Of a stretch of DNA of 64,000 bases, positions 34,988 through 46,438 are shown in pieces (the stretch's first letter is position 1; each line of letters starts with the position of its first letter). The stretch is from Streptomyces sp. Go-475. Its GTDB lineage: Bacteria > Actinomycetota > Actinomycetes > Streptomycetales > Streptomycetaceae. The notes below the pieces were generated by a model. The model worked only from the letters and a program-made list of their open reading frames with translations. It was not told the DNA's origin and made no database searches. The stretch lies in the NCBI RefSeq assembly GCF_003330845.1, contig NZ_CP026121.1, positions 1,426,001 to 1,490,000 of the forward strand, given 5' to 3'. The position numbers were made by a program, and so were the translations under genes.

Positions 34988-35891
34988 ACGGCATCCCCCT
35001 GTTGCTCGTCGGGCACGACCATCGTGCCGATTCCCTCGTCGGTGAAGATCTCCAGCAGGATCGAGTGCTGGACCCGGCCGTCGATGACGCGGGCGGTGGT
35101 GACGCCGTTGCGCACGGCGTGCAGGCAGCCCTCCATCTTCGGCACCATGCCGGAGGACAGGTCCGGCAGCAGCCGCTCCAGCTCGGAGGCGGTGAGGCGG
35201 CTGATCACCTCGTCGCTGTTCGGCCAGTCCTCGTAGAGGCCCTCGACGTCCGTGAGGACCATGAGGGTTTCGGCGCCCAGTGCAGCAGCGAGTGCCGCAG
35301 CCGCCGTATCAGCATTGACGTTGTAGACATGTCCGTCGTCCTGGGAGCGGGCGATGGAGGACACGACCGGGATGCGGCCGTCGGCGAGCAGGGCCTCGAT
35401 CGCGCCCGTGTCGATCGCGGTGATCTCGCCGACCCGCCCGATGTCGACGAGTTCGCCGTCGATCTCGGGCTGGTGCCTGGTGGCGGTGATGGTGTGCGCG
35501 TCCTCGCCCGTCAGGCCGACGGCGAGCGGCCCGTGCTGGTTGAGCAGCCCGACCAGCTCGCGCTGCACCTGGCCGGCCAGCACCATCCGGACGACGTCCA
35601 TGGCGTCCTCGGTGGTCACCCTGAGGCCCGCCTTGAACTCGCTGACGATGCCGTGCTTGTCGAGGGCGGCGCTGATCTGCGGTCCGCCGCCGTGCACGAC
35701 GACCGGCTTGAGGCCGGCGTGGTGCAGGAAGACGACGTCCTGGGCGAAGGCGGCCTTGAGGTCCTCGTCGATCATGGCGTTGCCGCCGAACTTGATGACG
35801 ACCGTCTTGCCGTTGTGCCGGACCAGCCAGGGCAGCGCCTCGATGAGGATCTGGGCCTTGGGGAGCGCGGTGTGTTTGCGCGTCGGAGTGC

Positions 35892-35895
<4 letters not shown>
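34984..35895 (-). CDS. argB: Acetylglutamate kinase
   Basis: The 303-aa kinase contains VIKFGGNAM (phosphate-binding glycine-rich lysine motif), [10 protein letters not shown] and [20 protein letters not shown], the amino-acid-kinase fold. It phosphorylates N-acetylglutamate. The N-terminal helix ([17 protein letters not shown]), associated with arginine-sensitive hexameric enzymes, is present, so feedback inhibition by arginine is likely; not proven. The ATG overlaps the argJ stop by 4 bp (ATGA). Confidence 0.95.
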
Positions 35896-38191
<2,296 letters not shown>

Positions 38192-40675
38192 CTACCTCTG
38201 CTTGATCCTCAGGAACGTGACGGAGTTCGCCGGGAACGTGTAGGTGAACTTCCCGGCCACACCCCGGAAGGTGGACGTCACCGGAGTCACCGGCGTGTCC
38301 GTCTCCGTGTTCACCGCGTCCTGGTCGGCGGCCAGTGTGGTCACGCGGGCGGTGGAGGCGACCTTCGCGCCGCCCAGGTCGACGGACGTGCGGGCCTCGG
38401 CGGACTGGGCGTTGACGACCTTGACGATCAGGTCCCCGGTCTTCGCGTCCTTGGTGACGACCTGGCGGAACGGCTCGGCCGGCTTGTCGTCCTTGAAGCT
38501 GCCCCATTCCTTGCCGTCGAGGAACAGGGTGACCTGGCGGCCGCGGACCTTGATGTCGATGTCGTAGGCCCGGCCCGTCTCGATCGACCCGGCCTTCGTC
38601 ATCAGCGTGCCCTTGCCGCCGTCCACGGCCTGCTCGATCGCGGACTGGGTGTTGTTCCAGCCGCCCAGGTTCCACCAGTAGTAGTTGCCGGTGTCCTTGA
38701 CGCCGAAGGCGACGAGGAAGCCCTCCTTGCCGGACTTCTTGGTGGCCTTCACATGCAGGTCGTAGTCGTGCCAGGCCGGGTCGCCCGCGGTGACCATGGT
38801 GTTCTCGGCGGCGGCGTCGGTCTGGACGTACTGCCCGTCCTGGATGCTCCAGCTGCCGGCGCCGGTGTGCTTCCACTTCGAGGCGTCACCGGAGAAGTCG
38901 TCGCTCAGCAGGGTCGAGCCGTCCGCCGAGGTGACCTTCACGTCGTCGTACGCGGCACTGGTCGCCCACGTCGACAGGCCGACGGCGCCGGTGATGGGGC
39001 CGCTGACGTTCGGCGTGGTGGTGGCCTTCGACGGGACCACGCGGTCGCCGACGTTGGTCATGAACAGCTTCTGGACCTCGTAGTTGGCCGAGTTCCAGGA
39101 GGCCCGGTTGTTGAACCAGATCATGTCCGGCCGCCACTGCACGTAGTCCTCGTTGGCGAGCAGCGGGGCGTACGAGGCGAGCTTGACGATGTCCGCGTTG
39201 CGCTCCAGGCCGGTCATGTACGCGGCTTCGGCGAGGCCGTTCTTCCAGGCGTTGCCCTGGGAGGCGTACTCACCGAGGAAGACCTTGGGGCCCTTGCGGT
39301 CGTAGGAGTCGTAGCGGTCGTTGTTCTGCAGGAACCAGTTCGGGCTGTTGTAGTAGTGCTCGTCGACCATGTCGACCTTGCCCTCGCGGTTGAGCTGCCA
39401 GGCGGTGTCGAAGGTCGTGCCGGCGTCGTCCGGGCCCGAGTTGGAGATGACGGTGATGTCCGGGTACTTCGCCTTGATGGCGGCCCGGAACTGCTCGAAG
39501 CGGGCGAAGAACTCGCGCGGGAGGTTCTCCTCGTTGCCGACCCCGATGTGGGTCAGATGGAAGGGCTTGGGGTGGCCCATCTGGGCACGCACCTTGCCCC
39601 ACGTGGAGGTCGCCGGGCCGTTGGCGAACTCGATGAGGTCGAGGGTGTCCTGGATGTGCCGCTTGAGCAGGGCGTCGTCGTCGGTGGCCTTGTTCTGGCC
39701 GCAGCCGGTCACCAGGGCGGGGACGACGGGCAGCGGCATGGCGCCGATGTCCTCGGAGAAACGGAAGTACTCGTAGTAACCGAGGCCGTAACTCTGGTTG
39801 TAGCCCCAGAAGTTGGCGTTCGTGGCGCGCTGCTCTACGGGTCCGATGGTGTCCTTCCACTGGTAGCTGCGCTTGCGCTGCCAGCCAGAGGCCTCGCTGT
39901 AGTCCTCCATGGAGCCGGTGTTGACCAGGCAGCCGCCGGGGAAGCGCACGAAGCCCGGCTTCAGGGCGGCGATCTTCTCGGCGAGGTCCTTGCGCAGGCC
40001 GTTCGGCTGGTTCTTGTAGGTGTCGCGCGGGAAGAGCGAGATCTCGTCGAGCGCGACGGCGTTCGTCGCGGCGACGGCGAGCCGGCCGCGGTTGCTCGTG
40101 CGGGTGGCGGTGAAGGTGGCCTTGTACTTGGCCCAGCCGCCCTTCGCGGCGACCTGGCGGGCGGTGGCCAGGCTGCCCGCGGCGTCCTTCAGCGAGACGG
40201 TGAGCGTGCTGCCGCTCTCGGCGCGGGCCCACACGGAGAAGTCGTACTTCTTGCCCTGCTCGACCCGGATGCCGGTGTTGTAGCCGGCGTTGGTGACGGA
40301 CGAACCGGCGCCCAGGGAGAGGTAGTTGCGGTTGCGCTCGTTGAGCCGGCCCGAGTCGTTGACGACCTGGGCCGTGCCGCCGACCGTCCAGGACGTGAGG
40401 GGCGTGTAGGAGCCGTTGTCGGCGGTGGAGTACTCGAAGGAGCGGTTCTGCACGAGTTCGGCGTACAGACCGCCGTCGGCGGCCCGGTTGATGTCCTCGA
40501 AGAAGACGCCGTACATCGTGTCGTCGATCTTCGCGCCCTGGGCGGACGGGTCCACGGTGATCGCGTAGTCGGTGACGTCCTCGGCGTGCGCGGGGGCCGG
40601 TACGAGGGCTGCCGCCGTCAGGAGTGCGGTGGCCGTGAGACCCAGTCTCCATCGGGTGCGGGCGGTGCGTGGCAT
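38192..40675 (-). CDS. Secreted GH51 alpha-L-arabinofuranosidase
   Basis: The 827-aa protein has a Sec signal peptide (MPRTARTRWRLG..., AHA cleavage near residue 31). The catalytic barrel (about residues 40-560) has GVGNEENLPREF with the acid/base Glu and KVFLGEYASQG with the nucleophile Glu, both GH51 landmarks. Residues 60-190 contain a jelly-roll insert (GSTLTVSLKDAAG) resembling a CBM4-type module, and residues 600-770 another domain (LLSDDFSGDASKWK...) like a laminin-G/CBM fold. It would release L-arabinose from plant arabinoxylan or arabinan outside the cell. The gene is single and ends in a strong hairpin. Confidence 0.87.
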   Translation of the reverse strand: MPRTARTRWRLGLTATALLTAAALVPAPAHAEDVTDYAITVDPSAQGAKIDDTMYGVFFEDINRAADGGLYAELVQNRSFEYSTADNGSYTPLTSWTVGGTAQVVNDSGRLNERNRNYLSLGAGSSVTNAGYNTGIRVEQGKKYDFSVWARAESGSTLTVSLKDAAGSLATARQVAAKGGWAKYKATFTATRTSNRGRLAVAATNAVALDEISLFPRDTYKNQPNGLRKDLAEKIAALKPGFVRFPGGCLVNTGSMEDYSEASGWQRKRSYQWKDTIGPVEQRATNANFWGYNQSYGLGYYEYFRFSEDIGAMPLPVVPALVTGCGQNKATDDDALLKRHIQDTLDLIEFANGPATSTWGKVRAQMGHPKPFHLTHIGVGNEENLPREFFARFEQFRAAIKAKYPDITVISNSGPDDAGTTFDTAWQLNREGKVDMVDEHYYNSPNWFLQNNDRYDSYDRKGPKVFLGEYASQGNAWKNGLAEAAYMTGLERNADIVKLASYAPLLANEDYVQWRPDMIWFNNRASWNSANYEVQKLFMTNVGDRVVPSKATTTPNVSGPITGAVGLSTWATSAAYDDVKVTSADGSTLLSDDFSGDASKWKHTGAGSWSIQDGQYVQTDAAAENTMVTAGDPAWHDYDLHVKATKKSGKEGFLVAFGVKDTGNYYWWNLGGWNNTQSAIEQAVDGGKGTLMTKAGSIETGRAYDIDIKVRGRQVTLFLDGKEWGSFKDDKPAEPFRQVVTKDAKTGDLIVKVVNAQSAEARTSVDLGGAKVASTARVTTLAADQDAVNTETDTPVTPVTSTFRGVAGKFTYTFPANSVTFLRIKQR

Positions 40676-40702
40676 GGATACTCCGCGGCTCTCTAGAGGA
40701 GT

Positions 40703-40737
40703 GTTCGAAATATCAGACATTGATCAGCACTTCGAAC
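40703..40737. promoter_or_regulatory. Candidate operator upstream of GH51 gene
   Basis: GTTCGAA and TTCGAAC are arranged as an inverted repeat spaced by 21 bp, upstream of the arabinofuranosidase start. Each half contains the palindrome TTCGAA. It is a possible sugar-regulator site, without a known regulator in the window. Confidence 0.35.
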
Positions 40738-40809
40738 GGCAAGATAGGGAGGGGGCCGAGGCGCGTCAATGGGTCGCGCAGCAACGGTCGGGACGGAGAG
40801 CGGTACGGG

Positions 40810-41250
40810 ATGGGCGAGTTCTGGCCAGTGCCGGACGTGCTGGCGTATCTGGCCGGGCGCTGGCGCGTGACGCGGTCGGTGCGGGATCTCGCGAGCGGCG
40901 CGGAGGGCGAGTTCACCGGCGGCACCCGCTTCGACGCGCAGGAGGCCGGCGGGTTGCTGCACCACGAGTCCGGCACCTTCGTCTGGCAGGGCGTCGCCCG
41001 GCCCGCCGAGCGGACGCTGCGGTTCCTGCCCGGCCCGGGCGGCACGGCGGACGTGCGGTTCGCGGACGGGCGGCCCTTCCACGACCTGGACCTGTCGTCC
41101 GGCCGGCACATCGCCGACCACCCCTGTGCGGCGGACCTCTACCGCGGCGAGTTCACGGTGATCGACGCGGACCGCTGGCGAACGGTGTGGCGCGTGCGCG
41201 GCCCCGCCAAGGACCTGGTGCTGGCCACCGACTACGTACGCGAGGGCTGA
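40810..41250 (+). CDS. DUF6314-family protein
   Basis: The 146-aa protein has a lipocalin-like beta-sheet pattern (LAGRWRVTRSVRD, GEFTGGTRFD, LLHHESGTFVWQG, DLYRGEFTVIDADRWRTVWRVRG) that I recognise as DUF6314, an uncharacterised actinobacterial family. No function is known. The ATG has GGAGAG in front. Its 3' end overlaps the convergent phosphatase-like gene by 19 bp. Confidence 0.7.
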   Translation: MGEFWPVPDVLAYLAGRWRVTRSVRDLASGAEGEFTGGTRFDAQEAGGLLHHESGTFVWQGVARPAERTLRFLPGPGGTADVRFADGRPFHDLDLSSGRHIADHPCAADLYRGEFTVIDADRWRTVWRVRGPAKDLVLATDYVREG

Positions 41251-41825
41251 GCGGAGGAACCGTCGAACCGCAGGTTCCAGCGCCCCGCGCGGCCCGTCAC
41301 CGAGGTCGTCGACAACGGGCGGACGTCGATGTTCCAGTACGTCGAGGGCGGCGCCTTCAGGACGTACACCAGCGCGGCCCGGATCACGGACGGCTCGGCC
41401 ACCGCCACCACCCGGCAGCCGTCCTCCACGGGCCGGGTGTCGAGCCAGCCGCCGACCCGGGCGATGAAGTCCGTTAGCGACTCACCGCCGTGCGGTGTGG
41501 CCAGTGGGTCGGCGAGCCAGGCGTCCACGGCCGCGGGCTCCCGGGCCATCGCCTCGCCCAGGGTCAGCCCGCGCCACCGGCCCATGTCGCAGTCGCGCAG
41601 GCCGAGCTGCACCAGCGGCGCGTACCCGAGCCCCTCCCCCGTCGCCCGGCTGCGCGGGGCCGGCGAGCAGTAGCGCAGCTCCGCGGCGGCGAGCGGCAGC
41701 AGCTCGTGGGCGACGCGCTCCACCTCGCCCCAGCCGGCCTGGTCCAGCGGCCGGTCGTCCTCGAAACGCTCGGCGAGCAGCGGTGCGCTGCGCGCGGCGG
41801 CGACGAACGTGACCCTCAGTGGCAT
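41232..41825 (-). CDS. Histidine-phosphatase-fold protein lacking the RHG motif
   Basis: The 197-aa product aligns with the phosphoglycerate-mutase/histidine phosphatase clan by its overall pattern: DMGRWRGLTLGEA and the second-half motif TPHGGESLTDFIARV, then VVAVAEPSVIRAAL. The first motif, normally RHG(E/Q), is replaced by FVAAARSAPLL near residue 10, so the nucleophilic histidine is absent; the C-terminal histidine also seems replaced by E. It may be catalytically inactive or bind a ligand. Similar degenerate versions are known near cobalt-related genes, but I see no such neighbour here. Confidence 0.6.
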   Translation of the reverse strand: MPLRVTFVAAARSAPLLAERFEDDRPLDQAGWGEVERVAHELLPLAAAELRYCSPAPRSRATGEGLGYAPLVQLGLRDCDMGRWRGLTLGEAMAREPAAVDAWLADPLATPHGGESLTDFIARVGGWLDTRPVEDGCRVVAVAEPSVIRAALVYVLKAPPSTYWNIDVRPLSTTSVTGRAGRWNLRFDGSSAQPSRT

Positions 41826-41898
41826 GCGGTGATGGTCTGTGCAGCAAGTGCGCAGGTCAAGAGGTGTTACCTGGGAGTTACCCAGGGTGGGTCGCGCC

Positions 41899-42339
41899 TC
41901 ACCGCTCGAATATGAGCGCCATCCAGTCCTCGGGGCGCTCCAGCGCGGCGAATCCGTGTTTCGCGTAGACCCCGTGGGCGTCGAGCGTGGCGAGCAGGAC
42001 CCGCCGCACCCCGTACCCCCGCAGCTCCTCCCGTACGGCCGCCACGAGGGCGGTGCCGACTCCCTTGCCGCGCACCGACGGGTCGACGTACACGTCGCAC
42101 AGCCACGCGAAGGTCGCCCGGTCCGTGATGACGCGGGCGTACGCCACCTGCTCCCCCGACGCCCTGTCGTACACACCGAAGTTGAGCGAGCCCTCGATCG
42201 CCCGGTCCTGCGTCTCGCGGGGGCGGCCCAGCGCCCAGTACGCGTCGGTGGACAGCCAGCGGTGGACGCGCTCGGCGTCGACGCGGGCGGGGTCGGTGGA
42301 GATCTCGTAGCCCTCGGGCAGGCTCGGCGCGGCGCTCAT
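41899..42339 (-). CDS. GNAT acetyltransferase
   Basis: The 146-aa protein begins MSAAPSLPEGYEISTD and has the acetyl-CoA motif DPSVRGKGVGTALVAA (R-G-x-G-x-G/A) at about residues 90-102, then VLLATLDAHGVYAKHGF. It has GYEISTDPARVD, WLSTDAYWALGRP and RAIEGSLNFGVYD, resembling the small acetyltransferase group typified by YjgM/YafP-like proteins. The acceptor is unknown. It is separated from the phosphatase-like gene by 73 bp and both are on the minus strand. Confidence 0.8.
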   Translation of the reverse strand: MSAAPSLPEGYEISTDPARVDAERVHRWLSTDAYWALGRPRETQDRAIEGSLNFGVYDRASGEQVAYARVITDRATFAWLCDVYVDPSVRGKGVGTALVAAVREELRGYGVRRVLLATLDAHGVYAKHGFAALERPEDWMALIFER

Positions 42340-42379
42340 GGAGGGATGCTCCCAGGCCGTCCTCGGGCGCGTCGAGCGG

Positions 42380-43816
42380 TTATCGCCGCACCTCGTCGCA
42401 GGCCGTCCGCAGCCGTCGTACCCCCTCCGTGATCTCCCCGGTGCCCGCGACCGCGGCGAAGCTCAGCCGGACGTGGGCGGCCGGCGGCTCGGCGCTGAAG
42501 TAGGGGCGGCCGGGGGTGATCGCGACGCCGGCGCGCAGGGCGGCGGCCACCAGGGCCGCCTCGTCGGTGCCGTCGGGCAGGCGCGGCCACAGGTGGTAGC
42601 CGCCGGACGGGATGTGCGGCAGCGCCAGGTCCGGCAGGTGCAGCGCGAGCGCGGCGGTCATCGCGTCCCGGCGCGCCTTCAGCTCCGCGGCGACGGCCCG
42701 CAGATGGCGCGGCCAGGCGGGCGAGCCGACGAGTTCGAGCGCGGCCTCCTGCAACGGCCGGGGCACGAAGAAGGTGTCGACGACCTGGATGGCGCGCAGC
42801 CGCTCCAGCACCGGGCCGCGCGCGGCGAGGGCGCTGACCCGGAAGCTGGGCGAGGTCGCCTTGGTCAGCGAGGAGACGTGGACGACGACACCGTCGGGGT
42901 CGTCGGCGGCCAGCGGACGCGGCAGCGGCCCCGCGTCCTCGTGCACGAGCCGTCGTACGAAGTCGTCCTCGACGACGAACGCCCCGGCCTGGCGGGCGAT
43001 GCGCAGCACCTCGGCGCGCCGCCCGGGCGCGAGCACGGCGCCGGTGGGGTTCTGGAAGAGCGGCTGGCAGACGAAGGCCGGGGCGCCGGTGGCCCGGAAC
43101 GCGTCGGCGAGCAGCTCCGGCCGCACACCATCGGCGTCCACCGGGACGGGCACCGGGCGCAGGCCCGCGGCCCGGGCGATGGCGAGCATGCCGGGGTAGG
43201 TCGGGGACTCGACCAGGACGGGGGCGCCGGGCGGGGCGAGGGCGCGCAGGGCGGTGGTGAGCGCGGACTGTCCGCCCGCGGTGACCAGCACCTCGGCGGC
43301 GGTGACGGCGCCGCCGATGCTCCGCGCGAACCATTCGCGCAGCTCGGGCAGCCCCTCCATGGGCGGACGCCCCCAGGCGCCCGGGCGGCGCCCGGCCCGC
43401 GACAGCGCGGCGGCCATCGCCCGCTCGGGCTGGAGCGACGGGTGCAGATAGCCGCCGTTGAGCTCGATCACGCCGGGCGGCGGGGCGGCCAGTGACACCA
43501 GCACCCCGGAGGCGTCCACCGAACGCGGTACGAGGTCCGCGGCGCCGTCCGCGCTGAGCGCGACCTCCTGCCAGGAGGTGTCCCCGGCGGGGTCCGGTGC
43601 CGTCCGCGGCTGTGCGCGGAAGGCGCCCGCGCCGGGGCGGGTGACGACCAGTCCCTCGGCGGCGAGCTGCGCGAGGGCCCGCGAGACGGTCACGGGACTC
43701 ACCCGGAACCGCTCGACGAGGGCCCGGCTCGACGGCAGCTTTTCACCCGGAGAGTAGCGGTCGAGCTCCCGCCGCAGCCGTTCCGCCAGTTCACCCACAC
43801 TGCTACGCTCTTGCAT
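42380..43816 (-). CDS. MocR/PdxR-type regulator (GntR DNA-binding plus aminotransferase domain)
   Basis: The 478-aa protein has a GntR winged helix (residues 10-70, PGEKLPSSRALVERFRVSPVTVSRALAQL) followed by a fold-I aminotransferase-like domain (90-470). The PLP-lysine region is VHVSSLTKATSPSFRVSAL, with QPLFQNPTGAVLAPGRR also conserved. MocR proteins use PLP or an amino acid-PLP adduct as effector. The start is uncertain: the ATG at 43816 overlaps the divergent transporter's ATG; a GTG seven codons on (VGELAERLRREL) is an alternative. The divergent EamA gene is its likely target. Confidence 0.85.
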   Translation of the reverse strand: MQERSSVGELAERLRRELDRYSPGEKLPSSRALVERFRVSPVTVSRALAQLAAEGLVVTRPGAGAFRAQPRTAPDPAGDTSWQEVALSADGAADLVPRSVDASGVLVSLAAPPPGVIELNGGYLHPSLQPERAMAAALSRAGRRPGAWGRPPMEGLPELREWFARSIGGAVTAAEVLVTAGGQSALTTALRALAPPGAPVLVESPTYPGMLAIARAAGLRPVPVPVDADGVRPELLADAFRATGAPAFVCQPLFQNPTGAVLAPGRRAEVLRIARQAGAFVVEDDFVRRLVHEDAGPLPRPLAADDPDGVVVHVSSLTKATSPSFRVSALAARGPVLERLRAIQVVDTFFVPRPLQEAALELVGSPAWPRHLRAVAAELKARRDAMTAALALHLPDLALPHIPSGGYHLWPRLPDGTDEAALVAAALRAGVAITPGRPYFSAEPPAAHVRLSFAAVAGTGEITEGVRRLRTACDEVRR

Positions 43817-44735
43817 GAGAGCACAGAGTAGCGCTACTACCGCACCCCCGATAGCAGTCGCCACCCCGGGCAGGGACCGCCCCGGCTTCGGCACCCTCCA
43901 GGCCGCGCTCGGCGTCGTCGCCTTCTCCCTCACGTTCCCGGCCACCGCCTGGGGGCTGGAGGGCTTCGGGCCCTGGTCGCTGGTCGCCGTGCGCAGCGTC
44001 CTGGCCGCGGTGATCGCGGGCGGTGCCCTGCTCGTGCTGCGCGTGCCGGTGCCCGCCCGCCGTCACTGGCCGGGCCTCGCGGTCGTCGCGGCCGGTGTCG
44101 TCCTCGGCTTCCCGCTGCTGACCACGCTCGCGCTGGAGACCTCGACCACCGCGCACGCCGCCGTCGTGGTCGGCCTGCTCCCCTTGACCACCGCGCTCTG
44201 CTCCGCCCTGCGCGTCGGCGCCCGGCCCTCGCGGACCTTCTGGATCGCGGCCCTCGCGGGCGCGGCGGCCGTGCTGGCCTTCACCGCGCAGCAGAGCGGC
44301 GGTGCCCTGACCACGGCCGACCTGTACCTCTTCGCGGCGCTGCTGGTGTGCGCGGCCGGCTACACCGAGGGCGGCCGGCTGGCCAGGGTCATGCCGGGCT
44401 GGCACGTCATCGGCTGGGCGCTGGTGCTGTGCCTGCCGCTGACCGTGCCCGTGGCCGGGTTCGCCCTGGCGCAGGAACCCGTGCGGCTCACCGCGCACAG
44501 CGTCACCGGACTGCTCTGGGTCGCCGCGGGCTCGCAGTTCCTCGGGCTGGTCGTCTGGTACCGGGGCATGGCGGCCATCGGCATCCCGAAGGCCAGCCAG
44601 TTGCAGCTGGCCCAGCCCCTGCTCACACTGGTGTGGTCGGTGCTGCTGCTGGGCGAGCACCTGGCGGTGGCCGCCCCGCTGACGGCCGCCGCGGTGCTGG
44701 TCTGCATCGCCGTCACACAACGGGCGCGCGGCTGA
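43815..44735 (+). CDS. EamA/DMT-family transporter, ten spans
   Basis: The 306-aa protein has about ten membrane helices in two EamA halves: LQAALGVVAFSLTFPATAWGL in the first half, and LLWVAAGSQFLGLVVWYRGM with IPKASQLQLAQPLLTLVWSVLLLGE in the second. Drug/metabolite exporters of this family often export amino acids or purines. It is transcribed divergently from the MocR gene and its ATG overlaps the MocR ATG, so the regulator and its presumed target share one promoter region. Confidence 0.87.
   Translation: MRAQSSATTAPPIAVATPGRDRPGFGTLQAALGVVAFSLTFPATAWGLEGFGPWSLVAVRSVLAAVIAGGALLVLRVPVPARRHWPGLAVVAAGVVLGFPLLTTLALETSTTAHAAVVVGLLPLTTALCSALRVGARPSRTFWIAALAGAAAVLAFTAQQSGGALTTADLYLFAALLVCAAGYTEGGRLARVMPGWHVIGWALVLCLPLTVPVAGFALAQEPVRLTAHSVTGLLWVAAGSQFLGLVVWYRGMAAIGIPKASQLQLAQPLLTLVWSVLLLGEHLAVAAPLTAAAVLVCIAVTQRARG
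43827..43838. promoter_or_regulatory. Palindrome inside the start of the EamA gene
   Basis: AGTAGCGCTACT is a perfect 12-bp palindrome, 10 bp after the EamA ATG. The half site GCTAC recurs at 43802-43806, within the MocR coding start. It could be the regulator's binding site. Confidence 0.4.
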
Positions 44736-44826
44736 GCAGGCGGCGTACGGCCCCTGCCGATCCGCGTCCCCCGCCGTAGACTCAAGGCCACGGACCGCTG
44801 CTCCGCACCTCGTGAGGAGGCCCCAG

Positions 44827-45027
44827 ATGCGCGCAACCGTGGGCGACCAGCTTGTCCAGCACGGCAGGGTGGTCGGTCAGCACGACAAGGTCGGCGAGAT
44901 CGTCGAAGTGCTGGGCGCGGAGGGCAACCCGCCGTACCGCGTCCGTTTCGAGGACGGGCACGAGGGTGTGTGCTCGCCGGGACCCGACACCGAGATCCGC
45001 CACCGGGAGACGACCACCGGGCCGTGA
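44827..45027 (+). CDS. DUF1918 family protein (66 aa)
   Basis: The protein MRATVGDQLVQHGRVVGQHD...GHEGVCSPGPD is a full-length DUF1918 member, a small beta-rich family found in actinobacteria. It has an SH3-like predicted fold, no known role. The ATG has GGAGG 6 bases upstream. The stop codon is separated by one base from the convergent glycoside-hydrolase-like gene. Confidence 0.85.
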   Translation: MRATVGDQLVQHGRVVGQHDKVGEIVEVLGAEGNPPYRVRFEDGHEGVCSPGPDTEIRHRETTTGP

Positions 45028-45028
45028 T

Positions 45029-46264
45029 TCAGCGCGGGGGGTTCGCCGGTTGCCCGTAGTGGTCGGCGACCACCCTCGCCATCGCCCCGATCCGATCGGC
45101 CGCCACTTCCCTGGCGGCGAAGAAGACGTGCCCGCGCACCTGCGCGTGCTTCCCGGCGAGCGTCAGGTGCCGGGACAGCTCGGCCGGGTCCTGCCAGGCC
45201 GCGGGCTGCGCGGGGTCACCGGCCTTGTACAGCGCCTCCCCCACGTAGAGCTGCGTGGAGGTGCCGCGCGCGACCTCCGCCCACCAGGGCAGGAGTTTCG
45301 CGTAGTCGGCGGCGGCGAAGCCGATGTTCCAGTAGAGCTGCGGGACGATGTAGTCGATCCAGCTCTCGCGCACCCACTTCCGCGTGTCCGCGTGCAGGTC
45401 GTCGTACGTCTGCACGCCCGCCCGCGTGTCCGAGCCGAGCGGGTCGGTCGCGGCGTTGCGCCACACGCCGAAGGGGCTGATGCCGAAGCGGGCACCCGGC
45501 CGGACCTCCTTGATGCGGGCCGCCGTCTCCCGCACCAGCCGGTCGATGTTGTCCCGCCGCCAGGCGGCCCGGTCCGGGAAGCCGGAGCCGTGCTCCTCGT
45601 AGGCCGCGTCGTCGTCGAAGCTCTGGCCCGCCACGGGGTAGGGGTAGAAGTAGTCGTCGAAGTGGACGCCGTCGACGGGGTACTTCGCCACCGCGTCGAG
45701 CATCGCGTCCTGCACGAACGCCCGGACCTCGGGCAGCCCGGGGTTGTAGTAGAGCTTCCCGCCGTACGCCACCACCCACTCGGGGTTCTTCCGGGCGGGG
45801 TGCGAGGCGGCGAGCCGGGTCGGGTCGGTGTGGGCGGCGACCCGGTACGGATTGAACCAGGCGTGCAGGTGCAGGCCACGGGCATGGGCCTCCTCGACGG
45901 CCGTGCCCAGCGGGTCCCAGCCCGGGTCCTTGCCCTGGGTGCCGGTGAGGACCTGCGACCACGGCTCGTACGGGGAGGGCCACAGGGCGTCCGCCGCGGG
46001 CCTGACCTGGAAGAACACGGTGTTGAGCCGGCTGCGGACGGCCGTGTCGAGGTGGGTGAGGAGTTCGGAGCGCTGCTGCGCCGCGGTCAGCCCCGGCTTC
46101 GAGGGCCAGTCCCGGTTGGCCACGGTCGCGAGCCAGACGCCCCGCATCTGCGCGACCGGCGCCCCGCCCCGGTGCCCGGAGGCGGCCGACGCCGGAGGCA
46201 TCATCGTGAAAGCCGACAGCGCCGCCACCGCGAACGCCCTGCGTGAGACTCGTCCCATCCGCAT
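45029..46264 (-). CDS. Secreted GHL10 / DigH-like glycoside hydrolase
   Basis: The 411-aa protein begins with a twin-arginine-type signal (VSRRAFAVAALSAF, cleavage after ASA). The rest is the GHL10 (DUF187) family of DigH/YngK: MRGVWLATVANRDWPSKPGL, VFFQVRPAADALWPS, HLHAWFNPYRV, DGVHFDDYFYPYPV, SPFGVWRNA and YIVPQLYWNIGF. E. coli DigH cuts denuded peptidoglycan glycan strands; this protein probably has a cell-wall or polysaccharide role outside the cell. The ATG (MRMGRVSRR) is the natural start. Confidence 0.85.
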   Translation of the reverse strand: MRMGRVSRRAFAVAALSAFTMMPPASAASGHRGGAPVAQMRGVWLATVANRDWPSKPGLTAAQQRSELLTHLDTAVRSRLNTVFFQVRPAADALWPSPYEPWSQVLTGTQGKDPGWDPLGTAVEEAHARGLHLHAWFNPYRVAAHTDPTRLAASHPARKNPEWVVAYGGKLYYNPGLPEVRAFVQDAMLDAVAKYPVDGVHFDDYFYPYPVAGQSFDDDAAYEEHGSGFPDRAAWRRDNIDRLVRETAARIKEVRPGARFGISPFGVWRNAATDPLGSDTRAGVQTYDDLHADTRKWVRESWIDYIVPQLYWNIGFAAADYAKLLPWWAEVARGTSTQLYVGEALYKAGDPAQPAAWQDPAELSRHLTLAGKHAQVRGHVFFAAREVAADRIGAMARVVADHYGQPANPPR

Positions 46265-46438
46265 GCCCCAAAAAGCCGCGGATCCGCCCGGTCGCGGATC
46301 GCTCCGGGCCCAGCATGCCCGACGCGGACCCGACCCCCGCGATCGATCATCGATACTTGGGAGTAACGTGCACGAACGGAGCAGGCACCGGGATCCGGCG
46401 GACCTGCCCGGTCGTGGATCAGCAGCGAAAGGGACGAT

